64,000 nucleotides of DNA from Gautieria morchelliformis (Eukaryota; Basidiomycota; Agaricomycetes; Gomphales; Gomphaceae): NCBI GenBank assembly GCA_015179125.1, contig WHVA01000106.1:124001-188000 (forward strand). Direction: 5' to 3'. Both the position numbers and the translations under genes were made by a program. Below are positions 39,357-51,700 of this stretch, piece after piece; the stretch's first letter is position 1, and the number at the start of each line of letters is the position of its first letter. Under the pieces are notes generated by a model. It saw only the letters and a list, made by a program, of their open reading frames with translations, made no database searches and was not told where the DNA came from.

Positions 39357-39699
39357 ATACCAAGGACATGGACTTTGAATTCAATGAAATGTGTGAGCTC
39401 TATTTCCTCCACTCCTTAGAAAAATGCATCAGAAGTCTTGGGCCCTTGCAGCCATTGTCACATGTCATGTGGGACAACATGGACAAGTATCCATTGTGCA
39501 TCATCTGAAGCATGTTTTGCAAAAGTCTTGAATGTAGATGGGTGAAGTAGTGCCATCCTGTTCATACTTGTTCCATGATGGTCATCCCTTGCAGTCCAAA
39601 ACCAGAATGCACCTTGTTCCATCTCTAAAGTAAGATGATGAGATGCCTTACTTTGTCCATGTAGAATCTAATTAAATAATCAAATTATTATAATTACCT

Positions 39700-42010
39700 T
39701 TGTCTGTTGCTTAATGACCTAGAGGTCCACTGCATAGCTGAGAGCTTCATGGGACAAAGGAATCATCAGCTTCATATGCACACAAGACTGGGACACAATG
39801 ACCCAAGGGCTTGCTACACAGCCTGCCCATCCCTGATAGACCCTGGCAGTCTGTTGGCATCAACTTTATGGTCCCGCTGCCCAAGTCTAATAACTGTGAT
39901 TACCTGATGGTAATTATTGACCAACTCACATTGCACATTCACCTTGTCCTGACAACAGTGAGCATGACAGCCAAGGGAGTTGCCTGGCTATTCCTCAAAG
40001 AAGTCATCAAACTTCACAGAGTGCCAGACTCCATCATCTCTGACCGAGACTTGAAGTTCACATCCATCTTCTCGTGTGAACTGCAGTGGTTCATGGGGAC
40101 TGAGCACCTCATATCATCAGCCTTCCATCTGCAGATGGATGGAGTGACCAAGTGAGAAAACCACTCAATCAGTCAGGTCCTTCATTCAGTCATCAGAGAC
40201 AACCAGAAGGACTGGGAAAACAATTGCCCAATGGTTGAGATTGCCCTCAACAGCAAGGTCAGCATAACAACAGGGTTCACACCCTTCAAGCTGAATGATG
40301 GCTACATACCTGCCCATGACCACAGACACTCCCTTCAGAGGAGTCTCCCAATTTGCACACCAGGCTCATTGGAACCTGATGACAGCACACTATGCTATCC
40401 CAGAGCATTGTGTTACACAGACATTTCATGCCAACAAGAAACATCTGGACAGTTGTCAAGATTGGTTTTTAGGCATTAATATCATGTATTAGTGAACACA
40501 GTGAATGCCTGAATAACTTGTGTGAATAAGTATGCCGTTCGGTGAATAGGGTGAACCAATAAATGTTCAGAAGATAAAAGGGCTACCCGATCGGGGCTTG
40601 CCCTATCTACAATCATAGCGAAATAGCCCATGGCACTTGATGACGTAACATGCAAGGTGTCATGGAAAGGTTGTTTAAGTAGCAACAATCCTTTCACCGG
40701 CGAAGGCGCTCCTTTGGAGCCCTTTGCCAACAGCACAGAAAATAGTTTGAAGACTAAGGTAACGAAGATATGAAAACTCACCAGTGATGCCTAAGTCTTC
40801 CTCTGGTCGAAAATAGAAATCTACAGGAGAAGGCTCAAGACGATAGTCACGACGAGGTCAAGTTTTGCACAAGATGGATGTATGATAATTGAACTGGGGA
40901 ATATACATGCAAATGTAAACTACTTATATCAAAGCTCGTATGGTAACAGCGAATAGGAAAGAGGCCATCATGAGTCAGGGTTGGATAGGGGTGTGCAGTC
41001 ATGATACAAATAGATGAAATAAACATACAATAGAATGAAAGAGGAGTGCGAACATGAAATGACAGAGAGGAAAGAGGGCGAAGGTGCCTATGTACGAAAA
41101 CATGCCTTGGGACCTGCATATACGCCACCCTGCATGGACTCTTCGTCTGCTGGGTTGATCCCACACGACCTACAAGTAGGATATCCCGCGAATGCATCCT
41201 GGCCATATGAACACCTAAAGGGGTTGGGTTGAGAAGATGATGGGACCAGTGATGAACCATCACGCCGGGTAAAGGGTGTCGATCATGTTTGATGGCGTGC
41301 CTGCTGGCGAATGATGCGAGCAGTGAATGGTCACTCGGTGGATACGGCGAAGGGCGAATGGAGCGAACCTAGAGGAGGAGTGATTGGGGGGAGGGGTGAA
41401 GCCGAGCGAACACGGAGGAGGAGTGGTGAAAGGGGAAACAGGGATAGCTGGGTGCAAGAAATACATGAGTCGTGACAATCTGACTATAGGAACATTGAAA
41501 GGGGGTTGAGCCAAGCAGGCGATAGGGCCAGTGATGAACCACCAAGCCGGTCAAAGGACGTCGATCGTCCTTTGATGGCATGGCTATGGCGAATGACGCG
41601 AACAGCGAAGACAAATCGCCGAACTCGGCGAAGGACGATCGGAGCAAACATAGAGGTGGAGCGAGGAATGGGAGGACAGAGCGACTGGGTATAGGAAATA
41701 AACGTGTCATGACAACAGTGACATGTATGCAGATGGTGACTGCATATACTTGTTGACTCAGAACCTGACCCTGCTAAAAGGAAGGGCCAGCTTGTACCAC
41801 GATACATTGGCCTGTATTGTGTGGTCGAGGCTCATAAAAAAGCCTTGATGGTGACCCTCAAGTTGCCAGGTGACCTGAAGAACCAGCTCATCTCACCAAT
41901 TTTCCATACCAGCCTCATATGACGGTATGAGGTGAATACCTGTTTCCTTGTCACAAGGCCAAGCCATTCTATGACTTTGGCTCAAACGATGACAAGGAAT
42001 GGCTCAAACA
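39700..42010 (+). pseudogene. Decayed Gypsy family B integrase region, split by an LTR
   Basis: The plus strand reads through a Ty3/Gypsy integrase. A zinc-finger-like remnant near 39760-39820 is followed by PIPDRPWQSVGINFMVPLPK, YLMVIIDQLT, HRVPDSIISDRD, SSAFHLQMDG and TGFTPFKLNDGYIPAHD (to about 40320). The DDE acids are visible as the D of INFM-type (changed to N), the D of SDRD, and a missing E in the DGVTK* segment, so it is inactive. An LTR (40502-41714) interrupts it. The C-terminal part resumes near 41760 with NLTLPKGRA-like sequence, PRYIGPYCVVEAHKKAL and SPIFHTSLI. Many stops and frameshifts are present. Confidence 0.8.
40502..41714 (-). mobile_element. Long LTR, Gypsy family B, inserted in the integrase relic
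   Basis: In reverse orientation this 1.2 kb sequence starts TGTCATGACACGTTTATTTC and ends ggcattca. The 4-mer acag flanks both ends (40498-40501 and 41715-41718). The 5' part repeats itself: the tgtca(t/c)gac(a/t)c.tttattt word returns 237 bp later (41714, then 41477), each time followed by CCCAGC/CCAGTC, CACTCCTCC-type pyrimidine runs and ttcgctc. A related LTR occurs at 61469. It is a probable solo LTR. Confidence 0.7.
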
Positions 42011-42014
42011 ATGG

Positions 42015-43086
42015 TGTCATGACCTGTTTATTTCAACCTACCTAATCATCAGCCAATTCGTTGATCCTCTGACATATCCATTGACTTCATTCACCAATTC
42101 AATTCACCAAGTTCCCTCACCATTTTGCACCACCCACCTTTGCTTCCCCATCAGCCATGACCAACCGCCCTGTAATGACTCATTTATTGTGACCCAATCC
42201 ACCTCCATTCAACCCATAACCTAGTGACATGTCCATTTGCCTCATTCACCATTCAATGCATTTGTCAAGCACCTTCATTTGCCATCACTCCCACCATCAA
42301 CCATGACCAATCACCCTTGACCAATGCCATAATACACCACTATCCTCATCATATATTGCCTCTGGTCCCACAATAGTACTTGTACGGTTGGGAAGTATTC
42401 ACTCAACACCCCATCCACCTTTCATGCAGGGTTGAGTCCTTGGGCTGAGAGACAGAATGGAATAGGACACATGAATGTCCCAATGTGTATTATCCCATTT
42501 TGCTCTTCACTAGTCCACCTCCCCATTGTTTCATGTTCATATCAAACCATTACTTCAATTGTATGTGACTTTCCTATTATGTATCTCAGCCCCACACCTC
42601 CTGTATCATTCCAACCCATCACAATTACTCTCCTATTTGCTGCTACCTCACATCTCTTCACTATAAGTAGCCTGCATTCACCTGTATATTCTCTAGTTCA
42701 ATTATCATACATCTACCTTGTGCATGACCTTGCCACATCATGATCATCATCCTGAACCTCACTTTCTAGGTTACTACCCCTTAGCAAGGACTAGGGCTTC
42801 ACTCATGAGTCTTCACCTCTCACCTTCACTACTTCACCCTTAGGGTCACACAGTGCTGTTGGTGAAGGCCTCCAAAGGAGAGGCTTCGCCAATGAAGGGA
42901 TTGTTCAAACTTGAACAACCCTTCTGCTCAGCCTCGCACATTATATTGTCAAGCTGTGTGAGTCATTCACTTCGACTGTTGGCCAGGGTCCTTTACTTAG
43001 ATTACACAACACCCTACACAACCCCACGGGTCCAGCCCCCTTTGCCGAACCACACCCCCCACCACACAAGGCACCCAGGCACTTGC
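42015..43086 (+). mobile_element. Diverged Gypsy family B LTR, 5' segment
   Basis: Begins tgtcatgacctgtttatttc like the other family B LTRs. Its later part shares TATA-containing sequence (ctataagtagcctgcattca, then ctagttcaattatcatacat) and the tgaaggcctccaaaggag motif with the reverse complement of 40502-41714. It is much more diverged than the other copies and is cut at 43087 by a family A solo LTR; a short piece follows from 43577 to about 43644. Confidence 0.6.
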
Positions 43087-43576
43087 TGTCAGGGGACACC
43101 CTGTTTTCCATTTCCAGTTCCGACACCACACCCATTTCCGACTCCATTTCCGAATCCGCTTCCAGTTCCGATTCCATCTCCGCCTCTACTTTTGGAAATG
43201 ATTCCGCTTCTGGGAGAACTTCCACCAGTTCTGTTCGCTTTGCCAGTTCCACTCCAATTTCCGACTTCCACTCTCGGAACAGTGTCGGAAATCAAGCGAC
43301 TCGTGTAATAGGTGGCATCAAGGGTCGATCAAGGGTCAGGGAGGTCAGGAGGATGCAGGGTTGATGGCGGGTGCCAAGTGTTGTCCCTGGCTGCACAGCG
43401 TAGTATAATACGGGCTCGCTGACATTGGGGGTCCTTAGACTTTTCTCTTTGGATTCCCCCTTGTCAGGTGAGAATCCCCTCTCTTGTATACTCTGTTCAT
43501 TTATACATACTTTGGATTCCCCCTTGTCAGTTGTGTAGTAGTGTGATCTCCACAACCAGCCAGGGTTGCCCTTACA
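43087..43576 (+). mobile_element. Solo LTR, Gypsy family A, with 5-bp duplication
   Basis: 490 bp from tgtcaggggacaccctg to gggttgcccttaca, in the same orientation as the LTR at 56849. The 5-mer cttgc flanks both sides (43082-43086 and 43577-43581). It is inserted in the diverged family B LTR. Confidence 0.93.
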
Positions 43577-43639
43577 CTTGCTGTGTTTGTGCATCCATGA
43601 TTCACTAACATACAATAATAAACACCCAAAAACCAATCT

Positions 43640-43810
43640 TAACAGATGACAAGGAATGGCTCATCAATGCGATTTTATCCCACAGGTGGATAAATCTGAA
43701 GGACCTAGTGTTCTAGGTGATGTGACATGGGAATTGATGTCATCATGCAGGTAGTTAGAAGCCCTAGATCATTATCTAGAGCTTCGTAGAGTGGCAAAAC
43801 CATGCAACCT
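43640..43810 (+). pseudogene. Terminal fragment of Gypsy family B polyprotein
   Basis: Translations in two frames give DDKEWLINAILSHRWINLKD and LEALDHYLELRRVAKPCNLP, which resemble the end of the Gypsy polyprotein (chromodomain-like tail of the family B element whose integrase lies upstream). Stops and frameshifts separate the pieces. The first 19 bp (43645-43663) repeat 41988-42006. Confidence 0.6.
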
Positions 43811-44024
43811 GCCCAGACAGCATTAGGTCGCATTAGTCATATTTCAATCACATGATGTGCCGGCAATGGCACTGAGAATTTTCACCTTGTATCTTTCCAA
43901 GGTGCATCACTTCTTAGAAGCAACCACCACCACATTGAAGGTCTTCTAATGAAGATGTTACCTGCCAAAGATGGCATGGACATTGATCACACCCCACAAC
44001 CAATGGCCCTAAGCCAGATGCCAT

Positions 44025-44465
44025 GGCTATCATCAGGGCTCACTCTACCCAAGAGCTCTGGGAGATCATGAGATGGGACAATGGCTTAGCCATCATCCAT
44101 CCCAACGGGTGTGACAGCTGCTCGACATACATGTCGCACCTGATGGATGCCACCGGCCCCATCACATGAAGCTGCCGAATAACCAGATTGGCAATGCTAT
44201 TGACAAGGCCTGGCTCTGGTTCATTAGGGACGTCGAACACTCAGTCACAGAACACGCTCGAGATGACATCCATGGCCTTGAGGATGAGGTCAATGATCTC
44301 AAAGATGTGCTCGGCGCCAAGCATCTGCAGACAAAATGGCTGGATGAGAAAATCCTTGCCTTACAGCGATATCTCGATGGTGCTCCCCGTTCCTCGTGGA
44401 GCCCGGAGATTACAGTAAAAGTAATCAGTAATCTCATCGCGCGCGTGGTACGTCGTAGACCCTGA
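44025..44465 (+). pseudogene. Unassigned ORF fragments with a coiled-coil segment
   Basis: One frame reads IIRAHSTQELWEIMRWDNGL and DSCSTYMSHLMDATGPI before a stop at 44166. A second frame continues from 44166 to 44465 with WFIRDVEHSVTEHARDDIHG and heptad-like Leu spacing (LEDEVNDLKDVLGAKHLQ). Together they look like one coding region broken by a frameshift. I do not recognise the family; position suggests transposon-derived sequence. Confidence 0.35.
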
Positions 44466-46371
44466 TCGCGTTTCACGTGCGTTGCGAGAAGCGTGATCGA
44501 GGATTAATTGTCGTGAATGGAGGGGCACCGAGAGTGTGTGAGGGGTTGATGAAAATGTCCTCCGGGATTGTCTGTCCTGTAGAACGCAGCACAATCTGTG
44601 AGCGATAGCGATAAACGTGGAGCGAGCCCTCGAGGACAAGTTTGGGTCATGAATCCGAGATTAATCCTTCCACTTTGTGTTTGATGGGAGACCCTGTGTG
44701 ATCTGAGCTCCACAGGCATGTGCGGCTATCGATATCGTGCGCGACGAGGGCGGGGACTTGGTTTAGACTGTGGAAAACGAGTCCCCATGCGCGTGAGCAT
44801 GTTGTGGTGTTGCAGGCTGGGCGGCGATCGGATCTGGGTTGGGCAGGGGAGCATCCCGGATCCGCCGTGGGACGACGTCTGACGGTGGGGGGAATGCATC
44901 TGATACACTGTGGGTGCTGAGCTCGCGTAGCATCTGAGCTGACCGGGCACTGCATTGCAATGACAAAGGAAAAAGCCTAGATGCGCTCCAGTGGTCATTC
45001 CCAAACGTTGGCCCACACGCACCTCCGAGCTCTTCTCGCTCTAACCCAAGCTGGCCCCAGCGGCTGCCGAATAGTTATTGTGGTTTCCTATTTCAATATT
45101 TTTCGCCATGCATCGGGCGACCCATTTTGGACGGACGGATCACTTCAACCGCTACCACCTTCGCTTCATTTATCATTTGCAAAGCTCCCACAATTCTCCT
45201 ATGCGAGTCAAGAAATTTCTTGTGGAGCACGCTGTCTATTTTCGTTTTCACGATCACCGATCTTTTTTTATTTGGTACTTACCAATTTCTCACCTCAGTG
45301 GATTTGCCGTAACGGGGGTCGTCTCACCCATGGGAGCATGGTGACGGGCGGTCAGACAGCGGTGGGCATGAGCCTAGACTGGCAGATCGGAAGAGAATTC
45401 GGGGTGGCTCGACGCACGAGCGGGGGGCACATAGCCCGGCGTTCAGAGGCAGACTCAGAGAAGCCTGCGCTTGCGCCTGGAGCGCCGGCATGAGACCCAG
45501 CACGCACGAGCCTGCACTGGCGGGTGACACACGATGTGAGGGAATGTATTGTACTAGCTTGTTGAGAGAATGGAGACATGATGTGTCTTCGTTGTCGAGT
45601 CGTCTGAAATGTGGGGGCAGCATTGCCCTTAGTATTGCAGAAGCCTCGGCAGAGGGAGGTGGCGCAGGAGCACCCATCGAAGCACAAAGATTTTGCTATG
45701 GATAGATATTAGAACTGAATGGTGTGCCTAATAGTTTCAATTGGACTAGAGAGTTGCTTTCATTTGCGGGCAAGCGAGAGGGAGCGCTATCGGCGGAGCG
45801 CTTCAAGCTCGCTTGTAGATCTGGACTCGCGTTGCAGGCCCCGCGCCCGGGAGCGTGGTACTTCAAACATTATGTAACTTAGCTCGAAGACGTCGAGTGC
45901 GACTTGGTTATTATTACAGCCTCCACTAATACTTACATAAGCCCCCATGTCCACCATCCCATCCACCACTCTTTCCATCTCAAAACCCGGTGTGGGAAGG
46001 ATGCTGTTAAACGTATACGAGGACATGGGTCCTCCTTGTATACATTTAACAGCGTTGCCACCGGTACGTCTCTTTCCATCTTCGGAAAATCCCCGTGTGC
46101 TGACTCTGTCCCGGCACCCACAACTGACCCGTGTATCTGCCGCCGCCCAGGTACGCATTCCCGTCGCATGTCGCCTCCCCACCCCGCCCCAGTATGCCAA
46201 CCCTCTCTACCACTGTTAGTAATCGGGACGATGACACCGCCGAGGCAGAGCCGGCACGCACTTAGCCGGAAGTTTGAGATCGCTCTCGACTCCGGGATGC
46301 TGGTGCACCGGCACGGCATCGGCACAGCATCAGCTCGAAGGATTGGTAATATAGGAACATCATATTTAGTA
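44466..46371. other. GC-richer stretch without a recognised gene; contains a hairpin
   Basis: ORFs overlap on both strands, which reflects base composition rather than coding. A clear inverted repeat lies near 46011-46063, where gctgttaaacgtatacgagg pairs with a downstream copy of inverted sequence ending tgtatacatttaacagc (two mismatches) around a short loop. The stretch ends at the Helitron 3' terminus. Confidence 0.45.
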
Positions 46372-48216
46372 CTAGCCAATAGACCCGTGCTTCGCACCGG
46401 GTTAGTTAAGGTTAACATTGCACATGGGTAGTTAATAGAATCAAAGAATTATTTGGTGAAATGAAACTACATACATTAAATACAAATGGAAATACATATT
46501 TAATCAGGCTTCAGCAACACTTCTTTATATACAATATTAGAAGTTTTGTTCCCCTCCCCTAAAAGAATATGGACTCTGTTCCAATTAGTGCCTCTTGACA
46601 CTGCAACATACAACTGTCCATGTGAAAATACCACGTATCACAAGTCTATGCCTACCGTGCCAAGAGACTGCCCTTGAGACTTGTTGATAGTCATGGCAAA
46701 GGCCAGCCTGACAGGAAACTGGCGACGCTGGAGCTCAAATGGCAATTGGTCTGAGGTGGGTGTCACTGTAATCCTAGGGATAAATGCAGTCTCTCCTGCA
46801 AATGGTCCTGAAATGATCCTCACAAAGAGTACCCTGTTGGTCATATTGATGAGACGCAACCTTGTACCATTGCAGAGTCCACGACCAAGGTCAATATTCC
46901 GAAGAAGCATGAGTACCACTCCAGGTTTAAGCCTGAGTTGAGATGGAGGAAGCCCACCCATGTTGAGTGAGTTGAGATACTCCACAGGATACACGTTGCC
47001 ATCTTCATTTCCTTTGACTGAGTCTGCACTGGGATAGAGACGCTCCTCCCCAGGGAATACATTGAGCACCTCAGCATTAATCTCATCCATTTCCATATTG
47101 CGAGGGCAAAGGATGGCACGTTCCAAAAAGTATTTGTCTTGGAGTGTCTCCCCAGTACCAATGTTAGGATAGATAGCTGCAATGAGATCTGACACCTGTG
47201 GTCCACAGATCATGTGCTGAGGAAGTGTCAATGAATTGTCCAAAGGGAGATCCTTTCCCTGACCAACATCAGAGAGCCACTGAGCAAATCGTTCACTCTG
47301 GGGATCATGAGGGTCGACTCGCATATTTTGAGTAAGATGGAGGACCTTGACATGATGCCACAAAGGAGATCTTTGGATAGAAGCACCCACGATCTCCTCC
47401 TTGTTACCTCGAGGAACGACAGGCAGAGTTTGCTGGAAATCTCCACCCCAAGCCACAGTAATACCACCAAATGGACGATCTGGACGCTCTTGGACATCCC
47501 TGCAGGTTCTGTCGACAGCTTCAACTACATGACGATGCTGCATAGGCACCTCATCCCATATGATCAAATGGACCTGCTTGAGAAGTTCTGCCAATGGTGA
47601 GCCTCTTTTGATGTCACATAGAGAACCCTCATGAATCAGAATTGGAATCTTGAGCATAGCATGTGATGTTCTGCCCCCAATTAGAAGCAATGCTGCAATT
47701 CCTGAAGATGCAATGCATAGGACAATAAGACCCCTTCCTCTGATAGAATGAGCCAGGGTGTTCCAGGTAAAAGTTTTGCCTGTACCACCAGGGCCATTGA
47801 CAAAGAACAGAAGACCCTCTCCATTTATGGCTGAATGGAGGATCTCATCATGGACACGCCTCTATTCCGCATTAAGCTTGTCAATATTGGTGGCGGCTTT
47901 TTCCAGCTCGGTAGCTGGGTCATAGTCCCGCTGCTCAGCTATCCAACGGTTCCCTACCAATCCCTCCCAGTGCCCCATTATCTGTGGCATATCTGGGAAC
48001 TCATCCAGAGACTTCCCCCCTTGACGTATGATCTTGTCAATGAGAAAGAGACCAAAGTCATAGATTTGATCATTGGTAGGATGGTGAATGCCATGCCTAT
48101 TTTGAAGCTGATACTCCAGGTCATCACAAATACGCTCCTGAAACTCCTCCCAGATTGAGCAGGCCAAGCAGGGTTACACTGAAGGAGAATAGTGACAAAT
48201 AACCTTCTGAGCTGGA
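46372..48216 (-). mobile_element. 3' part of a Helitron, cut by a Copia element
   Basis: On the minus strand the element ends with a short hairpin, ACCCGGTGCGAAGCACGGGT (46402-46383), then CTATTGG and the terminal CTAG (46375-46372), followed by T in the flank. That is the classical Helitron 3' end: a hairpin 5-12 bp before CTRR, inserted at an A/T site. It contains the C-terminal part of a Pif1-like helicase. The Rep domain and the 5' TC end are missing because the Copia LTR begins at 48217. Confidence 0.85.
46500..48200 (-). pseudogene. Helitron Pif1-like helicase, broken
   Basis: Helicase motifs are in order on the minus strand: Walker A GPGGTGKT (near 47785), IASSGIAALLLIGGRTSH, Walker B LIIWDEVPMQ, GGDFQQTLPV, LTQNMRV, AILCPRNMEMDEIN, and the final FAMTINKSQGQSLGTVGIDL. 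Two nonsense codons interrupt it: TAG at 47862-47864 (LNAE*RRVHDEIL) and TGA at 46638-46640 (GIDL*YVVFSHGQLYVAVSR). The frame then runs to TAA at 46500-46502. A frameshift lies near 48165-48180. In autonomous Helitrons this helicase is fused to a Rep/HUH nuclease and unwinds DNA during rolling-circle transposition. The TGA is at a position where relatives have an arginine, consistent with CGA to TGA. Confidence 0.88.
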
Positions 48217-48714
48217 TGTAGAGGACAGGAATTATAGGCAGTAGGTATGGACTTGTTATTCAAAAGAATAGACTAGAAATCAATTCACTCTCTCAGTGAA
48301 TTTAGTGGTCACTATAAATATATTATACACTACCTAGAAATCAATTCACTACAGAGGATTTCTAGGTCAATAAATGCAAAGACTACTAGACTAATTTACT
48401 TGCCTCTCTCAGTGAATTTAGTGGTCACTGAGAGAGGGGGAAATGTGTTCCACTGCGCATGTACTACTACCCGGCCCTTTAGCGCCCAAGAGCTCGCGCG
48501 TCGAAGTCATTTCAGACTCCGCTGGGTGCAGCCGCTTGTGAAAGTAGGAATAACAAGATGAAATAGAGAGATAAGGAATGAGTGGAAAATTTCGAAAATA
48601 ACCAGAGAAATGGATGCATAATACAAGAACAATGTGAGAAGAAATTGGAAGGCCACACAACAAATTGGATATATTATGCTTGATTTTGGTGCAGGAGCAT
48701 AAATGCACCCAACA
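48217..48714 (-). repeat. Copia 3' LTR (498 bp)
   Basis: tgtagaggacaggaatt to gcataaatgcacccaaca. By eye it is identical to the partner LTR at 52978-53475. The adjoining internal sequence cgccccctcaag is the purine-rich tract GAGGGGGCG on the coding strand, which primes plus-strand synthesis. The LTR contains TATA-like sequence (ataaatatattata) and a perfect 13-bp hairpin at 48403-48437. Confidence 0.93.
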
Positions 48715-48727
48715 CGCCCCCTCAAGC

Positions 48728-51700
48728 TTAATATATTCCAATTTGCTCGTTGAGAATCTTCACTCTAGGACTGGGAAGTCCTTTAGTGAGGATATCTGCC
48801 AACATTTGTTCGGTTGGCAAATAAACGAGCTTGGCTTGTTGATTTTTGATTATATCTCGAAGGAAATATAATCGGATGTCGAAATGCTTGGTTCTCGTGT
48901 GTTGTTGGGTGCCATACGTGATGGCAATGGCTGATTGATTGTCTGAATAAACTTGGATGGGTCTGTTCAGTGGTTGGAATATTTCAGAAATAAAATGGCG
49001 CATCCAAAGAGCCTCTTTGCCCGCATGGGTCAGGGCGACGAATTCGGCTTCAGTTGATGAGAGGGCTACTATCGACTGTTTCTGGCAACTCCATGAAACA
49101 GTGCCTCCATCAATCTGAAATAAGTATGCCGAATACGAACGCCTATGACTCTGTGAACCCCAATCCGCATCTGAATACCCCATCAAGCCGTCTTGATTTT
49201 TTCCAAGTGTGAGTTTGTAATGCTTCGTGCCTTTCAAATATTTGAAGACACGTTTGACTGCATTCCAGTGTGTGCCACCTGGATTTTCAAGGAATTGCGA
49301 GAGTAATGACACCGCAAATGCAATGTCAGGTCGAGTGGCTACAGCCGCCCACATCAGTGATCCTATAGCTTGCCTGTATGGAAACTTCGACATGGCTTTC
49401 TTGCCTCTCTCTGTAGAAGGACATTGGTCTTTAGATAATTTTACGGCTGGATCAAGAGGCGTAGCATAAGTCTTTGCATCTTCGAGATTAAATTTTTTGA
49501 TGATCTTCTCGATGTATGCAGGTTGTGAAATTGCGATGGTCTTCTTCTGCCAGTCTCTTTCGATTTTGAGATTCAATAGCCAATGAATCTCGCCTAGATC
49601 TTTCATACTGAAGACCTGAGCAAGATCTCGTTTGACTTCGTCCAGGACTGACTGATTCTCAGCTGTGATGGTAAGGTCGTCCACAGCTGTTGCAATGATC
49701 ACATGCCCCTTTCCGCCACGTCTATAAAATACAGCCCCGTCTGTGGCTGACGTAGTGAATCCTAACTTGTGGAATTCACCACTTAGACGTTTGTACCATT
49801 CTCTTCCAGATTGTTTGAGGCCGTAGAGTGCTTTCTTCAAAAGTAGCACTTCGCCTTTGTCTCCTGACTCATATCCATACGGCTGGTTCATGTAAATAGG
49901 TTCGGGCAACGTAGCATTGAGGTATGCATAGTCCACGTCCATTTGATGAATAGGCCAGTCATTCCTAGCAGCAATGGCACATATGATCCGTAGGGAGGAT
50001 AACCGAGCAACAGGTGAGTATGTCTCATCATAGTCGACTCCAAACTTCTGTGTGAAGCCTTGGGCGACCATTCTCGATTTAGGCATTATTGGTTTCCCTT
50101 CTGGATTACGCTTCCAAAGGTAGACCCATTTATTACCGACAATGTTGGCTCCAGGAGGTGGTTTGGCTCGTTCCCACACTCCCTTGTCGATTAGGGCCTC
50201 ATACTCTTTGTCCATTGATTTCTTCCATATAGGATTATTCAGAGCTTCGTCTGCATTGCTAGGTTCAATTTGACTCAAATCCGGCGCCTTGTTATTGTTT
50301 TGACCGTCGGTTAGAAACGCACTGATGGCACACTCATAGTTACTGATGCCATCAATCTCGGAGGATAATTCTTGGTCGAATAAAACTTCTTTATGGTCCT
50401 CAACGTCCTCGTAAGCTAGCGTAGTCATATGTGCGCCAGCTTGTCTCTGGGTTTGAGATCTTGTTACGGGACCTGATGGGGCCGGCTGCACTTGTTGTTG
50501 ACGGATCCTTTCGCTTCTCCTTATCGGTTCAGCTTCTCTAGGTCTGTCATCAACTCCCTGAATAGGTTGCAGCTTTTCAAGATATTCCTCCGGTGCACTT
50601 TCATCAATTTCTTCGATCTTTGCCTCTTCGCTGACTAAGCGACCGGGCACAGGCACTGATGCCGGAATGGCCTTCTTCTCTTCTTTAGACGTAGGTAGCT
50701 TGGATTCCTCAATAGAAATGATTGGGACCTTTCCCTTCTTCATCTCTGAATCAAAGACAACGTTCCGCTCGACAGAAACTTTGTGCGAGTCAGGCCAATA
50801 AACATAATGACCATGGCTCTGCGCAGAAATTCCTATCCACCGAGCTCTCTTGGCACGAGCTGCCAATTTATCTCCCTGAGTGACTTTGACATAGATTTCA
50901 GTTCCCCACGCGTGAATGTCTTTGAGATTCGGTTTTTCATGGTGAATCATCTCGTAGGGCGTTTTATCTGGTAGAGCTCTTGTATGCGTCCTGTTCCTAA
51001 GATAATTGGCATGCTGTATCGCATAGCCCCATAATATCTTAGGAAGGCCTGATTCTAGCAGCATGGCACGAGTTCTCTCAGTGAGAGTTCGGTTCAGGCG
51101 TTCCGCAACACCATTGGACTCTGGTGTGTCGTGTACCGTCAACTGATGCTTCGTGCCTTGTTTGGCTAGATGCTGTTCGAATTCAGAGCTCGTATACTCG
51201 CCCCCTCGATCAGAAACAAGTGCCTTGATGTGCACATTTCTCTGTCGAAGCATTAAAGCCTCGTAGAGCTTGTACTTTGAGAATGCTTCTGATTTGTTCG
51301 CCATGAGATAGATCACCGATTCTCTTGAGTAATCATCGATAAAGGAGACATAATATGACTTCTTATCGATTGTGAGGTGCCTTGCAGGTCCCCAGACATC
51401 AGAATAAATTCTGTCACCGAATTTTGATGTTCGGTCTCTGGGTTCTCGAGGAAGAGGTTTGCGTGCAATCTTGGCCTGAATACACGCATCACAGACAATT
51501 CTATCGCCTGTGGAGCTCAGTTCAATGCCCAATATCATGCCATGATTTAATAGATGTTGTAGGGACTTCTGCGAGATGTGCCCCATCTTTTGATGAATTT
51601 CCATGGCAGATAAACACATATGGGCTTGAGCACTTGGTGACTGGAGGTCTAGTCGATATAAGCCATTGACTTTCGGTGCTTGCATCAATACTTTTCCAGC

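Noticed and set aside
43089..43295. Gly/Thr-rich or Ser-rich ORFs in the family A LTRs (also at 31884, 62622)
   Set aside because: They come from the TTCCG/GGAA repeat composition of the LTR and occur in several frames on both strands.
44480..46430. Many overlapping ORFs of 60-175 codons on both strands
   Set aside because: They overlap each other in opposite frames, have no recognisable domains and follow the higher GC content; they look like chance ORFs.
48418..48741. An apparent 100-residue ORF repeated at 53179-53496 and 33349-33690
   Set aside because: It lies wholly within the Copia LTR and is repeated only because the LTR is; no sign of a separate protein.
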